A stretch of 64,000 nucleotides of DNA from Archivesica marissinica (Eukaryota > Mollusca > Bivalvia > Venerida > Vesicomyidae). Each line of letters opens with the position of its first letter. Positions within the stretch are counted from its first letter, which is position 1. Location of the stretch: NCBI GenBank assembly GCA_014843695.1, contig CM026401.1, positions 32,309,792-32,373,791 on the forward strand. Direction: 5' to 3'. The position numbers and the translations under genes are program-made. A model generated the notes under the pieces. The model was not told the DNA's origin and ran no database searches. It saw only the letters and a list, made by a program, of their open reading frames with translations. Shown in pieces: positions 12,721 through 26,100 of the stretch.

Positions 12721-13207
12721 AAAGAACTACGATCTTCACCAGGGTCTTGCTAAGGTTTTTATTAAGATCGTATATGTACTATTTCGTTCCACAAAACAGG
12801 TATTAAGATACAGCTATTATTCACCCTGGAATGGCTCCAGATGTCAGGAAATCGCATTCATAAAGTCAATCTAAACTTGTCATGGGGGAAATATACCCGG
12901 ACCACAATAGGCAAGTCGCACCTCCAGTGCCGCCGGACCACATCCAAAATGCCAGCGACTGCCGTGAATATGAATGGCTACGTAGTGTCGAACATGGGTA
13001 TACTCCATTGGAAATAAGTCCCTGACTATGGGTTATTCTTTGCACAGTGTCCTGTCATGCCACATTATTACACACTGTATAAAACCTAGTTCCCGTAACT
13101 TCCTTTATTTTAATGCACCTTAAACAAATCTATTGTCCATAACTTCCATTTAATACATATTAACTAAATCAAACTACTAGTATCGTCAATCGCCCTTTGT
13201 TCGTACT

Positions 13208-13291
13208 CACAGGGAGTCGGCACGTTTGGGGGTACTAGTATATATACTTAAATATATATACTAGTACCCCCAAACGTGCCGAATCCCTGTG
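13208..13291. repeat. Near-perfect 84-bp palindrome
   Basis: The left arm starts CACAGGGAGTCGGCACGTTT and runs through GGGGGTACTAGTATATATA. The right arm is its reverse complement, ending GTGCCGAATCCCTGTG, with only about 6 bp between them. One mismatch is visible (GAGTCGG against GGATTCGG). It would extrude as a long hairpin and may be a minimal foldback MITE. Confidence 0.85.
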
Positions 13292-13794
13292 TTCGTACCC
13301 ACCTGTTTTCCAATATTCAACATTAGTTGGTTAAATACGGTTGTGCATATTGGTACTTGATGTAACTGACTATACCACGTGGATAGAATGTATGCATAAA
13401 TAAAATCTAACTGGTCTAAATTAATTTAACGTAATCAGAAAAATGCAAGAAATTATCACCTCATAATTCTAACTTAAACGTTAAAACTTGACAAATGGAT
13501 TCCTGGGTAAAGGGTATTCAAATGAAAAGAAACACAGCTGTTTAATTAAATAATATGTTGTTGCATTTGAGATGACATACAAGAACAGAGAGCTCTGTTG
13601 AATGAAACATTCTAAAAGTTCGGGCAATGTCAGAACTTTTGATATGTCAATACATAACTATAATATTATACATATTCGGTACAACAGCAATCTAAAAACG
13701 GAACTTTTTTGTGTGCAAACTATCAGGTGTAAAGCCCTATATTATTACTAAGAATCCGGTGTTTCTTGCTTTCAAAATAGTAAACAATCACACG

Positions 13795-13873
13795 ACTCGT
13801 CACCTTTGACCCGTAACCCGGAAGTAATCGATTGGCGGAAATAGCCGAAAGCAGCCGTCTCCTTGCGGACCGT
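13795..13873 (+). promoter_or_regulatory. Putative eIF4G promoter and 5' non-coding exon
   Basis: This short GC-richer stretch stands out from AT-rich surroundings about 150 bp before the first placed exon. It contains an ETS-type CCGGAAGT (13818-13825), an inverted CCAAT box ATTGG (13831-13835) and, at its end, the donor-like CCGT|GTAAGG with GT at 13874. No TATA box is seen, which suits a housekeeping gene. The next acceptor in phase with this idea is AACAG|GAGG at 14016/14017. The exact transcription start cannot be read. Confidence 0.45.
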
Positions 13874-14016
13874 GTAAGGTAGCCATATTTGTGCGACAAT
13901 ATTCATTAAATCTGTAAACATCCACCATCCTATCAAATAAGTGTTAATTATGGTAAATCTGTATTATGTAAGGAACCCATTCCGCTAAGTTCAATGCATA
14001 TTTATTTCTTAAACAG

Positions 14017-14185
14017 GAGGCAGAGCTTGGAAACAAGCATCAAAACTAGGTCGTCCTCTTTGGAGGGACAAGAACACCAAACATTTGCGTTGCAATGAAT
14101 GGAATTCGTAGTAAAACGTCAACATCGCCACCACTTCAAGTTCAGGGACAGTCACAACAAAGAAACATAATATATCCTTTTGTTG
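14017..14185 (+). CDS. EIF4G: eIF4G exon 1 (5' UTR plus codons 1-30)
   Basis: Acceptor AAACAG|GAGG at 14016/14017. The UTR 14017-14094 has no upstream ATG and an in-frame TAG at 14047. The coding part starts ATG at 14095 ([17 protein letters not shown]) and ends in phase 1 before GTATGT. The start is weakly conserved in eIF4G, so the call rests on phase continuity with exon 2. Confidence 0.75.
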
Positions 14186-17100
14186 GTATGTTTACTCTTT
14201 ATATATAATTTAATGCTTTCTCGTTTCAATAAGGGCGAAGTTTGACGTGGACACCTGCCCGCAAACATGTCGCCGACATGTGACCCATGCAAAAATGTAT
14301 ATTACGTCATACCTGATTAGGTGTAATCACTGACATTTATATTGACTTGAGATGTTTTCCTATCTACAAATATGTGTCCATATTTCTTATTAATAAATAT
14401 TTTGGAATATAGGCATGTTGTTTCTATATTCTACATGTGGTAGACAGACATATGTTTGTAATATCCCTTCTTTCTTCATCATATATATCTGTTCCATTTA
14501 TGTCAAACCCATTGCGGGGAACCTAGACATGTTTTCCTAGACAGGCTTAGCCAACTTAAGGCTAAGCAGTAACCAGTACCAAGCAATGTGTGTGAGGTGC
14601 TTGCTCAATCAAGGACACTACATACATACCCTTGACAATATTGAACTCTGGTCCCATGGGTGGATTTCACATCCAACGCTCTACAAATGGACCACAGACG
14701 ATCGAGGTAGTATGTATATAAACCTCCAGATGTTTGAAATGTAATCATGCATATTAGTGTTGGGCCAATCATGGATTACAATTGCAAATTGATCTGAAAC
14801 CCCCGATAATCGACGTTATCACCAGTGCTCTCCGTAGAATATGAAGTAGCCGGTTTTAATTTATAAGTAACCGGCATTCACTCGCTACCGAGGGGGAGAG
14901 TGCGGGAGGGGAAACCCCTCCAGAAAATTTTCCAAAATTGCTCTCATTTCGTGCAACCTGGTGCATTTTTAAGGCAATATTTACACCAATTTTTTGATCA
15001 TTTTTACACATTATATTTTCACAGAAAAAAATAAATTGTTAAACACAGATTGAGACTATATAACAAATGTTAGATCTTGGTGTCATCATCATGGAGTTTC
15101 AAGCATGTACATGTACTTTGTTTTACTATTGTTGACCCGTTCTTTCCACTTGTACAACTATATAACTATATACCAGTTATGTATGCAACACACTCGACAC
15201 TATCTTCTTCTAAAGGCAGTCTCTGACATTAATGTTTCCGCCGAAACTGTTACAGTGTATGAGCAATTCGGGTAGCTATCCGAATTTAAAAAATCTACAC
15301 CTAACACGAAAAATAGTTTCTATACCATTTCTGATTAAGACCAATAAATGTTTTTACTCAATGATGTACTATATCAAAATAAGATATTCAATAAATTATG
15401 GTGGATAAATAAAAAAACAACAAGTACACAGTGCATAGCCATAGGTGCCCTGAAGTATTCAGGCATATAAACCGGTGCCGACCGACACCGTTGCGATAGC
15501 GATATTGAGCAGCAAGGTCACGTGATGAAGCTAAAAAATTCAACAAGAGTGTTTTGAAAGTTGTTTTCACGACTTAAGAAAATAATAATATACACGGCAA
15601 GTGCAATTAACATTTTATACTGGTCATTATTATATGTGGATATACATCTAGCATAGGTTCCACAACTCTAATAAACACACAGACCCATACACACATGGTA
15701 CATGTGCACTGCCCTACTACCTGTACATCACTGATCATTACCTGTGTGACAAAAATCTGACATAACTCTTTGATTATTGGAAAGTTTACTTTTCTTTTTT
15801 GCATTCATTTTCAAAAAAGTCGTCTAAATTTAGAAACTCACGGAAAATCCAGATTTTCCCAGCGATATGATTGGTAGATAGCCCTGATCATTTGCATTTG
15901 TACTAGATGCGCGTCTCTTATGCGCATTGTAACAAAAACATCCGATAAAATGGATGCGCCCACAGAATCACTTCCGGATCGATTTATTTGACGATTTCGT
16001 CCTAAATATTCACTGTTTTGTTTCGAAATAATATATTTATTATACCGGAAAGTAACCGGCGCTCAGTCGGCGAAATCGCCGGCCGCCTGGGCTTCCGGAG
16101 AACACTGTATCACCGTTCTATTCAGACACCAATTTTGTTCATTTGGAGTAAATAGTCTTCTTCCGGAATGACAAAATGGACTCTACGTGATGCTGAAACT
16201 TTAGCACAGTAGTTTTCTTGGTATTTTTTAAATCAAATATAAAAAGCTGAATTGTTTGGTTTGTTAGACCATGATAATGAGTGTCTGTCCATATTTTCTC
16301 ACTTATACTCCTATGAAGCCAGACTTCAATATACCATTAATGGCATTAATACTAATACATAGTCTTACACAGTTACCAACTATTTCTAAGGTAGATGGCA
16401 GGAATTGTTGTCTTCACTGTGTGTGTCAAATCTTGTTACCAAAATTAAGACCAAACTTAGTCTTGGATTCTGATTTTGGTGTGCACAGAACATGCTTTTG
16501 GCAGACAACTCAAGCCATCAAAATCAACAAGTGATCTCGGATCATTCTAGGGGGTGATGTGGGCAAAATAGTTGCCCTAAGCACTCTGATTTCGCCCTCT
16601 AGGGGCCCCGCTTTTCCCTAAAAAAACTTACAATTTTCAGACACAATTTGGCCAGTAAGATACACTGACCCCGATATAAAACACTTCTTCTATTCAAATG
16701 TATTTTAACCATATTTTATTGAAATTGATTAAATAACGCTATTTAAGGACTTGAACACACGCTTTCTCACTTCTACCAAATATTCTGACCTAGAATGAAC
16801 CCTGGATCTATTATAAAAACATGTATTACTCCGGTGTCGGGTTTGTGATAAAACATCAGCATTATTATGTTTGCTAGGATCCTCTCCTCGATATTTAATT
16901 AAAATATTATTGCATAAAACAAAAATGAAAAAAGTACCATTGCATCAAATTCTTTTCTTCAAACTGATTGCCCGAGACAAGTGACACTGGCAAACTGACT
17001 TGCCCCAATGTGAATTTGACTTGCCCCAATTAATGCTAAATGTTGAATGATGGCTTACACTAAATATTATGAAATAGAAACAATACAATTTTATATGTAG

Positions 17101-20100
17101 TTTTATTTTTAACATCATCATAGTATATAATAGTAATGGAATTCACTGGCCCTGTGATCATTACCATAATTTTCAGCAATGTCAACGTCATTTTTACACA
17201 CAAGACTGAACAGAATGGTCATGTCACTAAATGGATTGTTATAACAAATACAGTAAGCGTACTTTCATGCGTGCATGATCTTTTTCATCTAGCTTCTGAA
17301 ATGCTTTTGCAAAAGTAGTTTGACTTTCATATACAGGAGTATTGACCTCGCATTCCACTATTTTCTGCTCACCATCGCGCATGTACTTGGTGGTGCATGC
17401 CATATGCAGTCCACTTGCATGATGGGCACGGCACATGTTGGTTCTACCCGGAAAGTGTTGGAACCACTCACAAATGCTTTGGATATTTTTGACAGCACTT
17501 GCACAACATAATATTTTTATTTGCATCATGAACTAGCCAGTTAAAATCATTTACTTGAAAAGTCCTTTTGCATCATATTTAATATCCTTTTCACTCAGTG
17601 AGTTTCACTTTCTTGGAAATAGGCACACATTTTAAATCTAGTTTACATTTTTCACTTTCATTTTCCGTGAATGTAAAGAATTTTAGCAAACTTTTTGTAA
17701 TTGTATATGTATTTGAATGATAACAGGGGATTTGGGGCTTGATTATATAACATTTTGTATAATCTGATTACCTGAGTTCTAACTTTAATTTTTTAACAAT
17801 ACATCAATGAAATCGACTTCCGAGATTAAATCAACACCATAGGTGTAGAAAACATTTACTTACTGTGCATGTACTCGTGGATAATGTCCTTGCTATGAAT
17901 GAGTAAGGTGTAATTAACAAGTATATAAGCAATGCATCGACAGATTCTTTGAGATTTCGTCGGCGACTGAAATTGGTAGAAATTTAAAAAACCGCCCGGA
18001 TGTTAGAAGCGCCAAAGTCTATTTAATAGGACTAATTTGATAAGTGCAATTGAAACGTAGCGAGAGTTTTGATTGGTCAAACATCTCTGGTGATACCTGT
18101 CATTCATATGCAGTGGGCAGGGTTTATAATCGATAATAGGGTCCGGTCCAATCATGACAAGAAACAGTTGATTAGTTTGTTTATTCTGTTAATTGATATG
18201 TTTATTCGACACCTGATAATCGCATCCATGTAATTTTGACTTGCCCGAGACTAAACTCTGGTTGCCGGCCACTTGCCCGAATATGGGTTTTGACTTGCGT
18301 CGGTCAATATGATTTGTTGAGCCATGCATTGTTATAATAGCTAGTACCAGTAACAGTCACTCAAGTGCTTGCTTCGGCCCCTTTAACCCTTTCTTCATAG
18401 AGATTTAGGTTAAATATACTATTATATCTCCATACAAACGACAGCCATTTAGCTATCCTGCAGTAGGTAAGTAGTCGCCATAGATATAGGACTACATGAG
18501 ATTATGGCCTTTATACAGACGGATCTGTAGTCCAGTGGTAACACGCTGGACTGGTAATCCAGGGATCGCAGGTTCGATCCCCCGTCTGATCCTAATAAAA
18601 TGAACAGTCTTTCAGATGTGACTTTAAACCGAGGTCTTGTGTCAGTGGTGTACACCATGCACGTAAAAAGAACCAGAGAAGACTCTGGAATGTGTCTCTG
18701 TCTGTATCATTGCACTACCCTCCAAAAATCTAAAATGACTAATCTCTTCAGGAGGCGTCGCTCATATGTGCAACCGGTAGCGACGATGAAAAAACGTAAA
18801 ACACACACACTGGCCTTTATTATGAACATTGGTTTGGCTACTACATTGGCACTGTATGTCATATTGGTGTCATTATGTGCTTCTATGAGGGAAAGGGTTA
18901 ACAGCTTGAATTCAAAATGTCCATAATCGTTGATACATCAATAGAATTTTTGCGACAATCGTTAAGAAATCATGAGATCAGCACAATATCTTACGTTTTT
19001 GTATGAATTATAGTGAAATAACCATTATTTTACGTGTACTTGTATGGGTCTCTCTGTATCATTGCACTATCCTCCAAAAATCTAAAATGACCAATCTCTT
19101 CAGGAGGGACAATTTCTGTCAATGGAAATTGCAAAAAGCAACTGCTTGCAATTATTTTCTGGGAGAGCCCTGAAGTCTATTAATTTAATTTGGAAAGCAT
19201 ACTTGATTTTCTTTGCAGATCAATCGCATTCCGGGTGGATTTTTTTTCATAAACTTTTTTTTGAACAGAGATTGCTTTCTTTTACTTGTAGGCTTTTACT
19301 TGTAGGCAACTAAAATTGGTTAATTCTGCAAATTTTGACAAGCATGATGAATAGTTCATAGTTTGCATACACATACATGTACCTAACTTTTCCAATATTG
19401 TATACAACAATGAGTTAGACCACAGATGATGATTTGCAGAAATCCTGTTGTTTGCAACTGATTTGCTCCGGCAGCTAAATGCAATAATAGTCATTTAACA
19501 CTTGCTGTGTAAATTAAAGGCTATAAATAGTTCAGATAATTGTAGTGTAGCAAACGACAATTCATTAATTTGTAATTGAAAACTTTGGAAATATTCAGGG
19601 CTCATTCTTGAGGGTGACATGGGTGAATTAGTCACCATAGGGACTTCGCCCCCTGAACGACCCGCATAAGTTCTCGGTAAAAAAAAGAAAGTTTCATTTA
19701 ATTTTTCTTTCAATTTTCAGACAATATAGTGTCCAGTATTTAGTTAGAATCCTTTGTTTTTACTGTTGTTCCCTAGCCATGTTTTTACTGTTGTTCCCTA
19801 GCCATGTTTTTACTGTTGTTCCCTGACCAGATGTTGCGGTATGATAAATGTGATTGTGATTTTATCAAAATCGTGTTAAAAATTAACTGATAACATTCTT
19901 TTACAAATAAGTACCCATTGCATATCTACTTTTAGGGAGTATTCAGTGGAAATAACTGACAGATGTCTCTCATTATCTTATCTGTAGATAATAAAAAAAA
20001 TCCTAATAAAACATCACTCTTTCATTTGAACCTCTCGAAGGGGACAGCCCCCCTAGTATCGGTGTATGTAATTGAATTATAACTATCATTCGACTGGTAA

Positions 20101-23100
20101 CAAAATCTGTAAAAACACATTTCTTTTTTATTTCTCTTGAAAATGTTACCCTAGTTTGGATGATGGGGCAGCAGAAGTACAGAATGATACCGATTTTTGC
20201 CTTGTTGAATCCGTATTTTTTATGGGATACTGGTAAAAAAAAATCTCCCCGCATGTTTTCAACACTTCAGTACAAAATCCCCCCCCATATATGGACTTGG
20301 TTTGGGTTTAGTTTCGTGATAGGGTTAGTTTTAGATTATCTTGGTTTTATATGGGGGGTTGTGTCTGCCTTTGTCACTTTATCGATAAAAACCTGTTGCC
20401 AGGGTTAAAACACTCAGTCCCACTCTCATATAAGGGGCCCCCCCCCCATTTCAACCAGTGTCCTCATTTAGGACTGGATCATCGATCCATGGTTGAGCAA
20501 GAAAAAAAACCCAGCAAAAAACACTCCCCAACTATTTTCGCCAATTCACAAAATCTGGCACCAGTATTTGTTATTTGGCACCGTTGGTGACCAACAGCAT
20601 GAACCCTGGTAATGTCGTTGAGAGATGCTTCTCTGTGGGAAAGGGTTAATGGCTATCATTTCTCAATATGAAATGTGCAGCATGTCATCATGTTTACAAT
20701 AAATATTCTTTGTTTTTCAGCTGGTACCGAGGAGTTTCCTCCGTCCAACTTTGGACAGTCGAGCTACCCCCAGCCAGGTCCACATTCTTATCCTGTCCAG
20801 GTGAGATATTCAGCTTTTGCAGAATTTTGAACCCATCTTGGGAGTGTTCACTAGACTTTGAAAGTCAATGACCTTTTACATAAAAATGTAAAAAGTTAAT
20901 ACTAATACAAGACTACTGTTACCAAGACGAACATGTTTATATTATTTTGATGAAAAACAGTTTAATGAAGACACATTTATTAAATTTACTGAGCACTTTT
21001 GATTTTATTGCCTCGCTTTCTACGCTTGTCGAATCTGCGAGCAACATTTCCAAGCGAATGGATTTTTCTTTTTAACATCACTACACCAATTACAATACAG
21101 CATGAGCATCGTCTGATCATTAAGGGTGCAACGATATACCGTGCGACGGTTTATCGCGGTACTAGGGCCACGGTTCGATACGCTGCATGCCCGTTACGGT
21201 ACGGTGCGGCAATTATTCCCGACTCCAACGGAAGGGAGACTACTCTTACAAACAAAACAAACATGGCTGAATTACAATCGCCACCGACAACTTTCAAATA
21301 AAAAATATGGGCGCATTTTGGATTCAAATTTAATATAGTTGACGGCGTAAAAACAACGGTGAAAGAAACAACCACTTGCCGCCATTGTTTCACGGACGTG
21401 TCATATAAAACGGGTAACACGACCAACATGACTACGCACATGAAGCGATATATCCGAATGTGGCCGGAAAAATAAAGATCAGGATCAATCCAAAAAGAGT
21501 ATAACCCCCGTTCCAGGAAATGTTTCTGTTGGAACAGTTTAATAGGCTGAGCGTAGGCTAGGCATTGTTTATATAACTGCTTGTTTTACAGTTAATCATT
21601 TGCTTTAATTAGTAAATGTACTTGAAAAGTTTAACTATTTTCTATATTTCCCCCATTTGGTTCCATAAAACCATATCGCGATACGTATCGTGACCCAAGA
21701 ATCGTGATACGTATCCTGAGGTAGGCGTATCGTTGCACCCTTACTGATCATCACTTTCATTTCCATTTACCAGCGACTCAAATTCCTTAAGCCACTCGGA
21801 CCTGAATTTTCTTTTCACTTTAGACCCAAGTGTCATAGTACTGTCTTACTTTGCTACGTTTAGGTGACCCAGGTTCACTAGGGTTTGCTGGGTTTGCCAA
21901 TTCCGAAGTGAGAACGACTTCTCAACCATATTCAAGATTTAATTTCTAAAACACTGATACACTTTAATTTCATACCGTTCTGATTGAAATTATGATTTCG
22001 GAATATTATCAAGAAAATGAAATAACAATGTAGAAACAATTAAATGATTAATGAGTGTTGCACACAACGAATACCCCATAGACATCCGTAACCAGCAAAA
22101 GTAGTTTTGCTCACCGACATCACCAATTCACTGGCGACATCACCAATTCACTGGCGTACATTTTCTATACATTGTATCAGTGGCCTGACAAGTAGCAGAC
22201 ACCTTATTCTTTACATGTGTTACAAATACACAGTTTTATCAGTTTTATCGATGCTGATTGTACATAGTTTATTATTGTCAACACCTATTCAAACTTCTCA
22301 TTCTCACCTTTCAAGGTTCTCATGATTCGCAGCACATATGGCAAACAACCAAAGTCGTAATTGGTTGGTTGCAAAACTTGTTAAAGGTGTTTATATCGTG
22401 ACAGTCTATAATTGATAAAAATTAAAACTTGTTAAAGGTGTTTATATCGTGACAGTCTATAATTGATAAAAATTAGTTTTGCCATACAGGTTTTAGAGAA
22501 ACATTATTAAAGATTTATTTCCCTTTGATACTAAATGCCATTTGTCTGATTTAGTGAAAAGGGAAAATGTGATCCGAGATCAAAGCTAAGCGCAGCAGAC
22601 TTTTGATGGAAAAAACTGCGTTTTATATATATATATATATATATACACAATGTAAATGATTACGTCTTCAACCTCTCAGTCGGACAGTTTAGGATAATTA
22701 CTCCTCTGAGAAAATATATGATCAACACCCTGAGTCAAATTGAGGCATTTTCACCAAGAGTCAATCGAGCGTCTTCAGCAATTTCCATGGGTCAAATGAG
22801 CGCCCTGCATCTATCTGAACATAGAAAGAAATAATTAATTCTGCAAACCGATACCACAGTCTTATAGTGCGATACAATGTAGCAACGAAACACGAAAATC
22901 CATTTTAGCATCTCCCAATTCACTATTGGTTGATTCAGTTGGAATTTGTTGCGTCAACTTTTCTGGTGTTTGTACCCGTAGATTAGAGCTTGTTAGCTAC
23001 AAGTCGTTCTTAAGTAATACAAGCATTAACATACTTGGCTTGTACATGAAACCTGATCCTGTGATGAGGTTTTGTCCTGTTTGTAGCCTTCGGTAAAAAT

Positions 23101-26100
23101 GGTGTAGATTCTTAAAAATGCAATTAAGCACTTACCGGTAATTGCATGTTAAATTGAAATTAAACCACCTCCATGGTTTGTTACGGTCACTGAATTGTAT
23201 ACAACTTTAACCTATCGTCGCTGATGGTCACTGGTTCAAGCGCCGCCCAGGCTGTGTATGTTTATATGAAAATGTTGGCAGTTTCTTACGGAGGTTGGTG
23301 CACCAAGTACTGGAGCTTGCCCAGGAAAGGTGTTGTTGGGTAAACTGCCCGCTGGCGATATAGCCAAACATTTTTTTGAAGTTATGCAATAACTCTTGAA
23401 TGGTCTGTTACAGCAAATCGGTGTGCAACCACAGAGCTATGATATAGGGAAGCCTAGCTACAGTGCCCCTCGTATGCCTAGCCCTGGCCTCGGCCAGCAA
23501 CAACAAACAAACATGTACCAGCCACAACCTCAGCAACAAGGAATGAGACCTAACGCTGTAAGTATATGGTCAAAGATGCGCTTAACTCGACTTGCCTTCT
23601 CGAGGTGGTGTGACCGATAGCATCTGGGGTTATGTAATTGAAATGACTATATGCTCCATACGGTTAACTTGGGTATCATGGCCGAAAAGACGTGAGGACA
23701 GTAATAGGATGTGAAAATTCTGCATCGTTCTAGCTTGTACGAAATATGTGATCTTTCTTCCTATTGGACCGTTTTGTTCAGTTTGTATAGCTGGGGCTGT
23801 GTTTGTTTAGTTTGTCCCTCAGAGGGTCTTGTTTGGGGTTGTATAGCTGGGGCTGTGTTTGTTTAGTTTGTCCCTCAGAGGGTCTTGTTTGGGGTTGTAT
23901 AGCTGGGGCTGTGTTTGTTTAGTTTGTCCCTCAGAGGGTCTTGTTTGGGGTTGTATAGCTGGGACTGTGTTTGTTTAGTTTGTCCTCAGAGGGTGTTTGG
24001 GTTGTAAGCTGGGCTGGTTTGTTAGTTTGTCCCTCAGAGGGTCTTGTTTGGGGTTGTATGCTGGGACTGTGTTTGTTTATTTGTCCCTCAGAGGGTCTTG
24101 TTTGGGGTTGTATAGCTGGGACTGTGTTTGTTTAGTTTGTCCCTCAGAGGGTGTTGTTTGGGGTTGTATAGCTGGGACTGTGTTTGTTTAGTTTGTCCCT
24201 CAGAGGGTCTTGTTTGGGGTTGTATAGCTGGGGCTGTGTTTGTTTAGTTTGTCCCTCAGAGGGTCTTGTTTGGGGTTGTATAGCTGGGGCTGTGTTTGTT
24301 TAGTTTGTCCCTCAGAGGGTCTTGTTTGGGGTTGTATAGCTGGGGCTGTGTTTGTTTAGTTTGTCCCTCAGAGGGTCTTGTTTGGGGTTGTATAGCTGGG
24401 ACTGTGTTTGTTTAGTTTGTCCCTCAGAGGGTCTTGTTTGGGGTTGTATAGCTGGGGCTGTGTTTGTTTAGTTTGTCCCTCAGAGGGTCTTGTTTGGGGT
24501 TGTATAGCTGGGGCTGTGTTTGTTTAGTTTGTCCCTCAGAGGGTGTTGTTTGGGGTTGTATAGCTGGGGCTGTGTTTGTTTAGTTTGTCCCTCAGAGGGT
24601 CTTGTCTGGGGTTGTATAGCTGGGGCTGTGTTTGTTTAGTTTGTCCCTCAGAGGGTCTTGTTTGGGGTTGTATAGCTGGGCTGTGTTTGTTTAGTTTGTC
24701 CCTCAGAGGGTTTGTTTGGGGTTGTATACTGGCTGTGTTTGTTTAGTTTCCCTCAGAGGTGTTGTTTGGGGTTGTATAGCTGGGACTGTGTTTGTTTAGT
24801 TTGTCCCTCAGAGGGTCTTGTTTGGGGTTGTATAGCTGGGGCTGTGTTTGTTTAGTTTGTCCCTCAGAGGGTCTTGTTTGGGGTTGTATAGCTGGGGCTG
24901 AGTTTGTTTAGTTGGTCCCTCAGAGGGTCTTGTTTGGGGTTGTATAGCTGGGACTGGGCAATATAATAAACGATGAATTGTCCTCAATTTAGTCTCTTTA
25001 AAATTTACACTGGTCAATCATCAATGATATTTATTATAATCGGAACTATTACTGTATTTATATAGCTGGAAATTCCTGTTGGGGTGTTAGTTGAATTGTC
25101 CATTGATATATATATTGTAAAACCTGTGTTAGTGGTCAGTTTTCTGTTTACTTGCGTATAAGTTTTTGTGAATAAACTATGTTCTTTTCTGTATATATAT
25201 TTAATAAAACTTTTCAGCCACTGTTAAAAATGCAACTTATGGATTTCCTAATTTCGGCACCTACCCCGAAATTGTGCCTTTGCATGTTTACTAGGAGCTT
25301 GGTGTCATCTGTAACACTTTAGTCGTGATTGGTAGGTTACGGGTTAAGCTGCTGTATTGACTCCATTCCTTCTCGTGATTGTGATTATTCTTGCATTTTC
25401 CAGCCATTCTTCCAGCCTGGTCAACAGAATATGAGTGTAAGACCACAGCGGTTTTCAAATCCTGCAGGAAATCCACAGGGAATGATTTATGGAACACCAC
25501 AGATGATATCTTACTTAAACCAGGGGCAGTTTGGAGGCCAGCAACCCATCATTATGAGCCCAAGCATGGTAACGTTTTAGCTGTCCAACCATTGTTTTCT
25601 GCATTGTAAACAAGTTTTTTGAATTTTGAACATTATTCAATTAATTTGCAGTTTTTAATGTCCATACTGTTATCGCGAAAAATGAAGATGTCTGTTTATG
25701 TAGTTCGCTTATAATTGTATTGACTTTAAAAAGCTTTATCAGATGTGTATGGATATAACTATACATTCGGACACATTATTATTCACGAGAATCATGAATT
25801 TAAGTCGTAACTTAGGTCGTAAAAATTAAGAGTTTGAATCTAAATATAGTCGCATGCTTATTGAGCAAAGCACATGAATAATATACAGTCAAACCTGTGT
25901 TAGTGGTCACCACCAATAAGCAGCCAACCTGTATTAAGCATTATACATTTAATCCTCTATTAAGTAGCCACTTTCTGTGAGTCCGCCTCTGTGGTCGAGT
26001 GGTTAAGGTCGCTGACTTGTATACCACTGTAACCTATCATCACTGATGGTCACGGGTTCGAGCCCCGCTCAGGCCGTGTCTCATTTATATGAGAAAGTTG

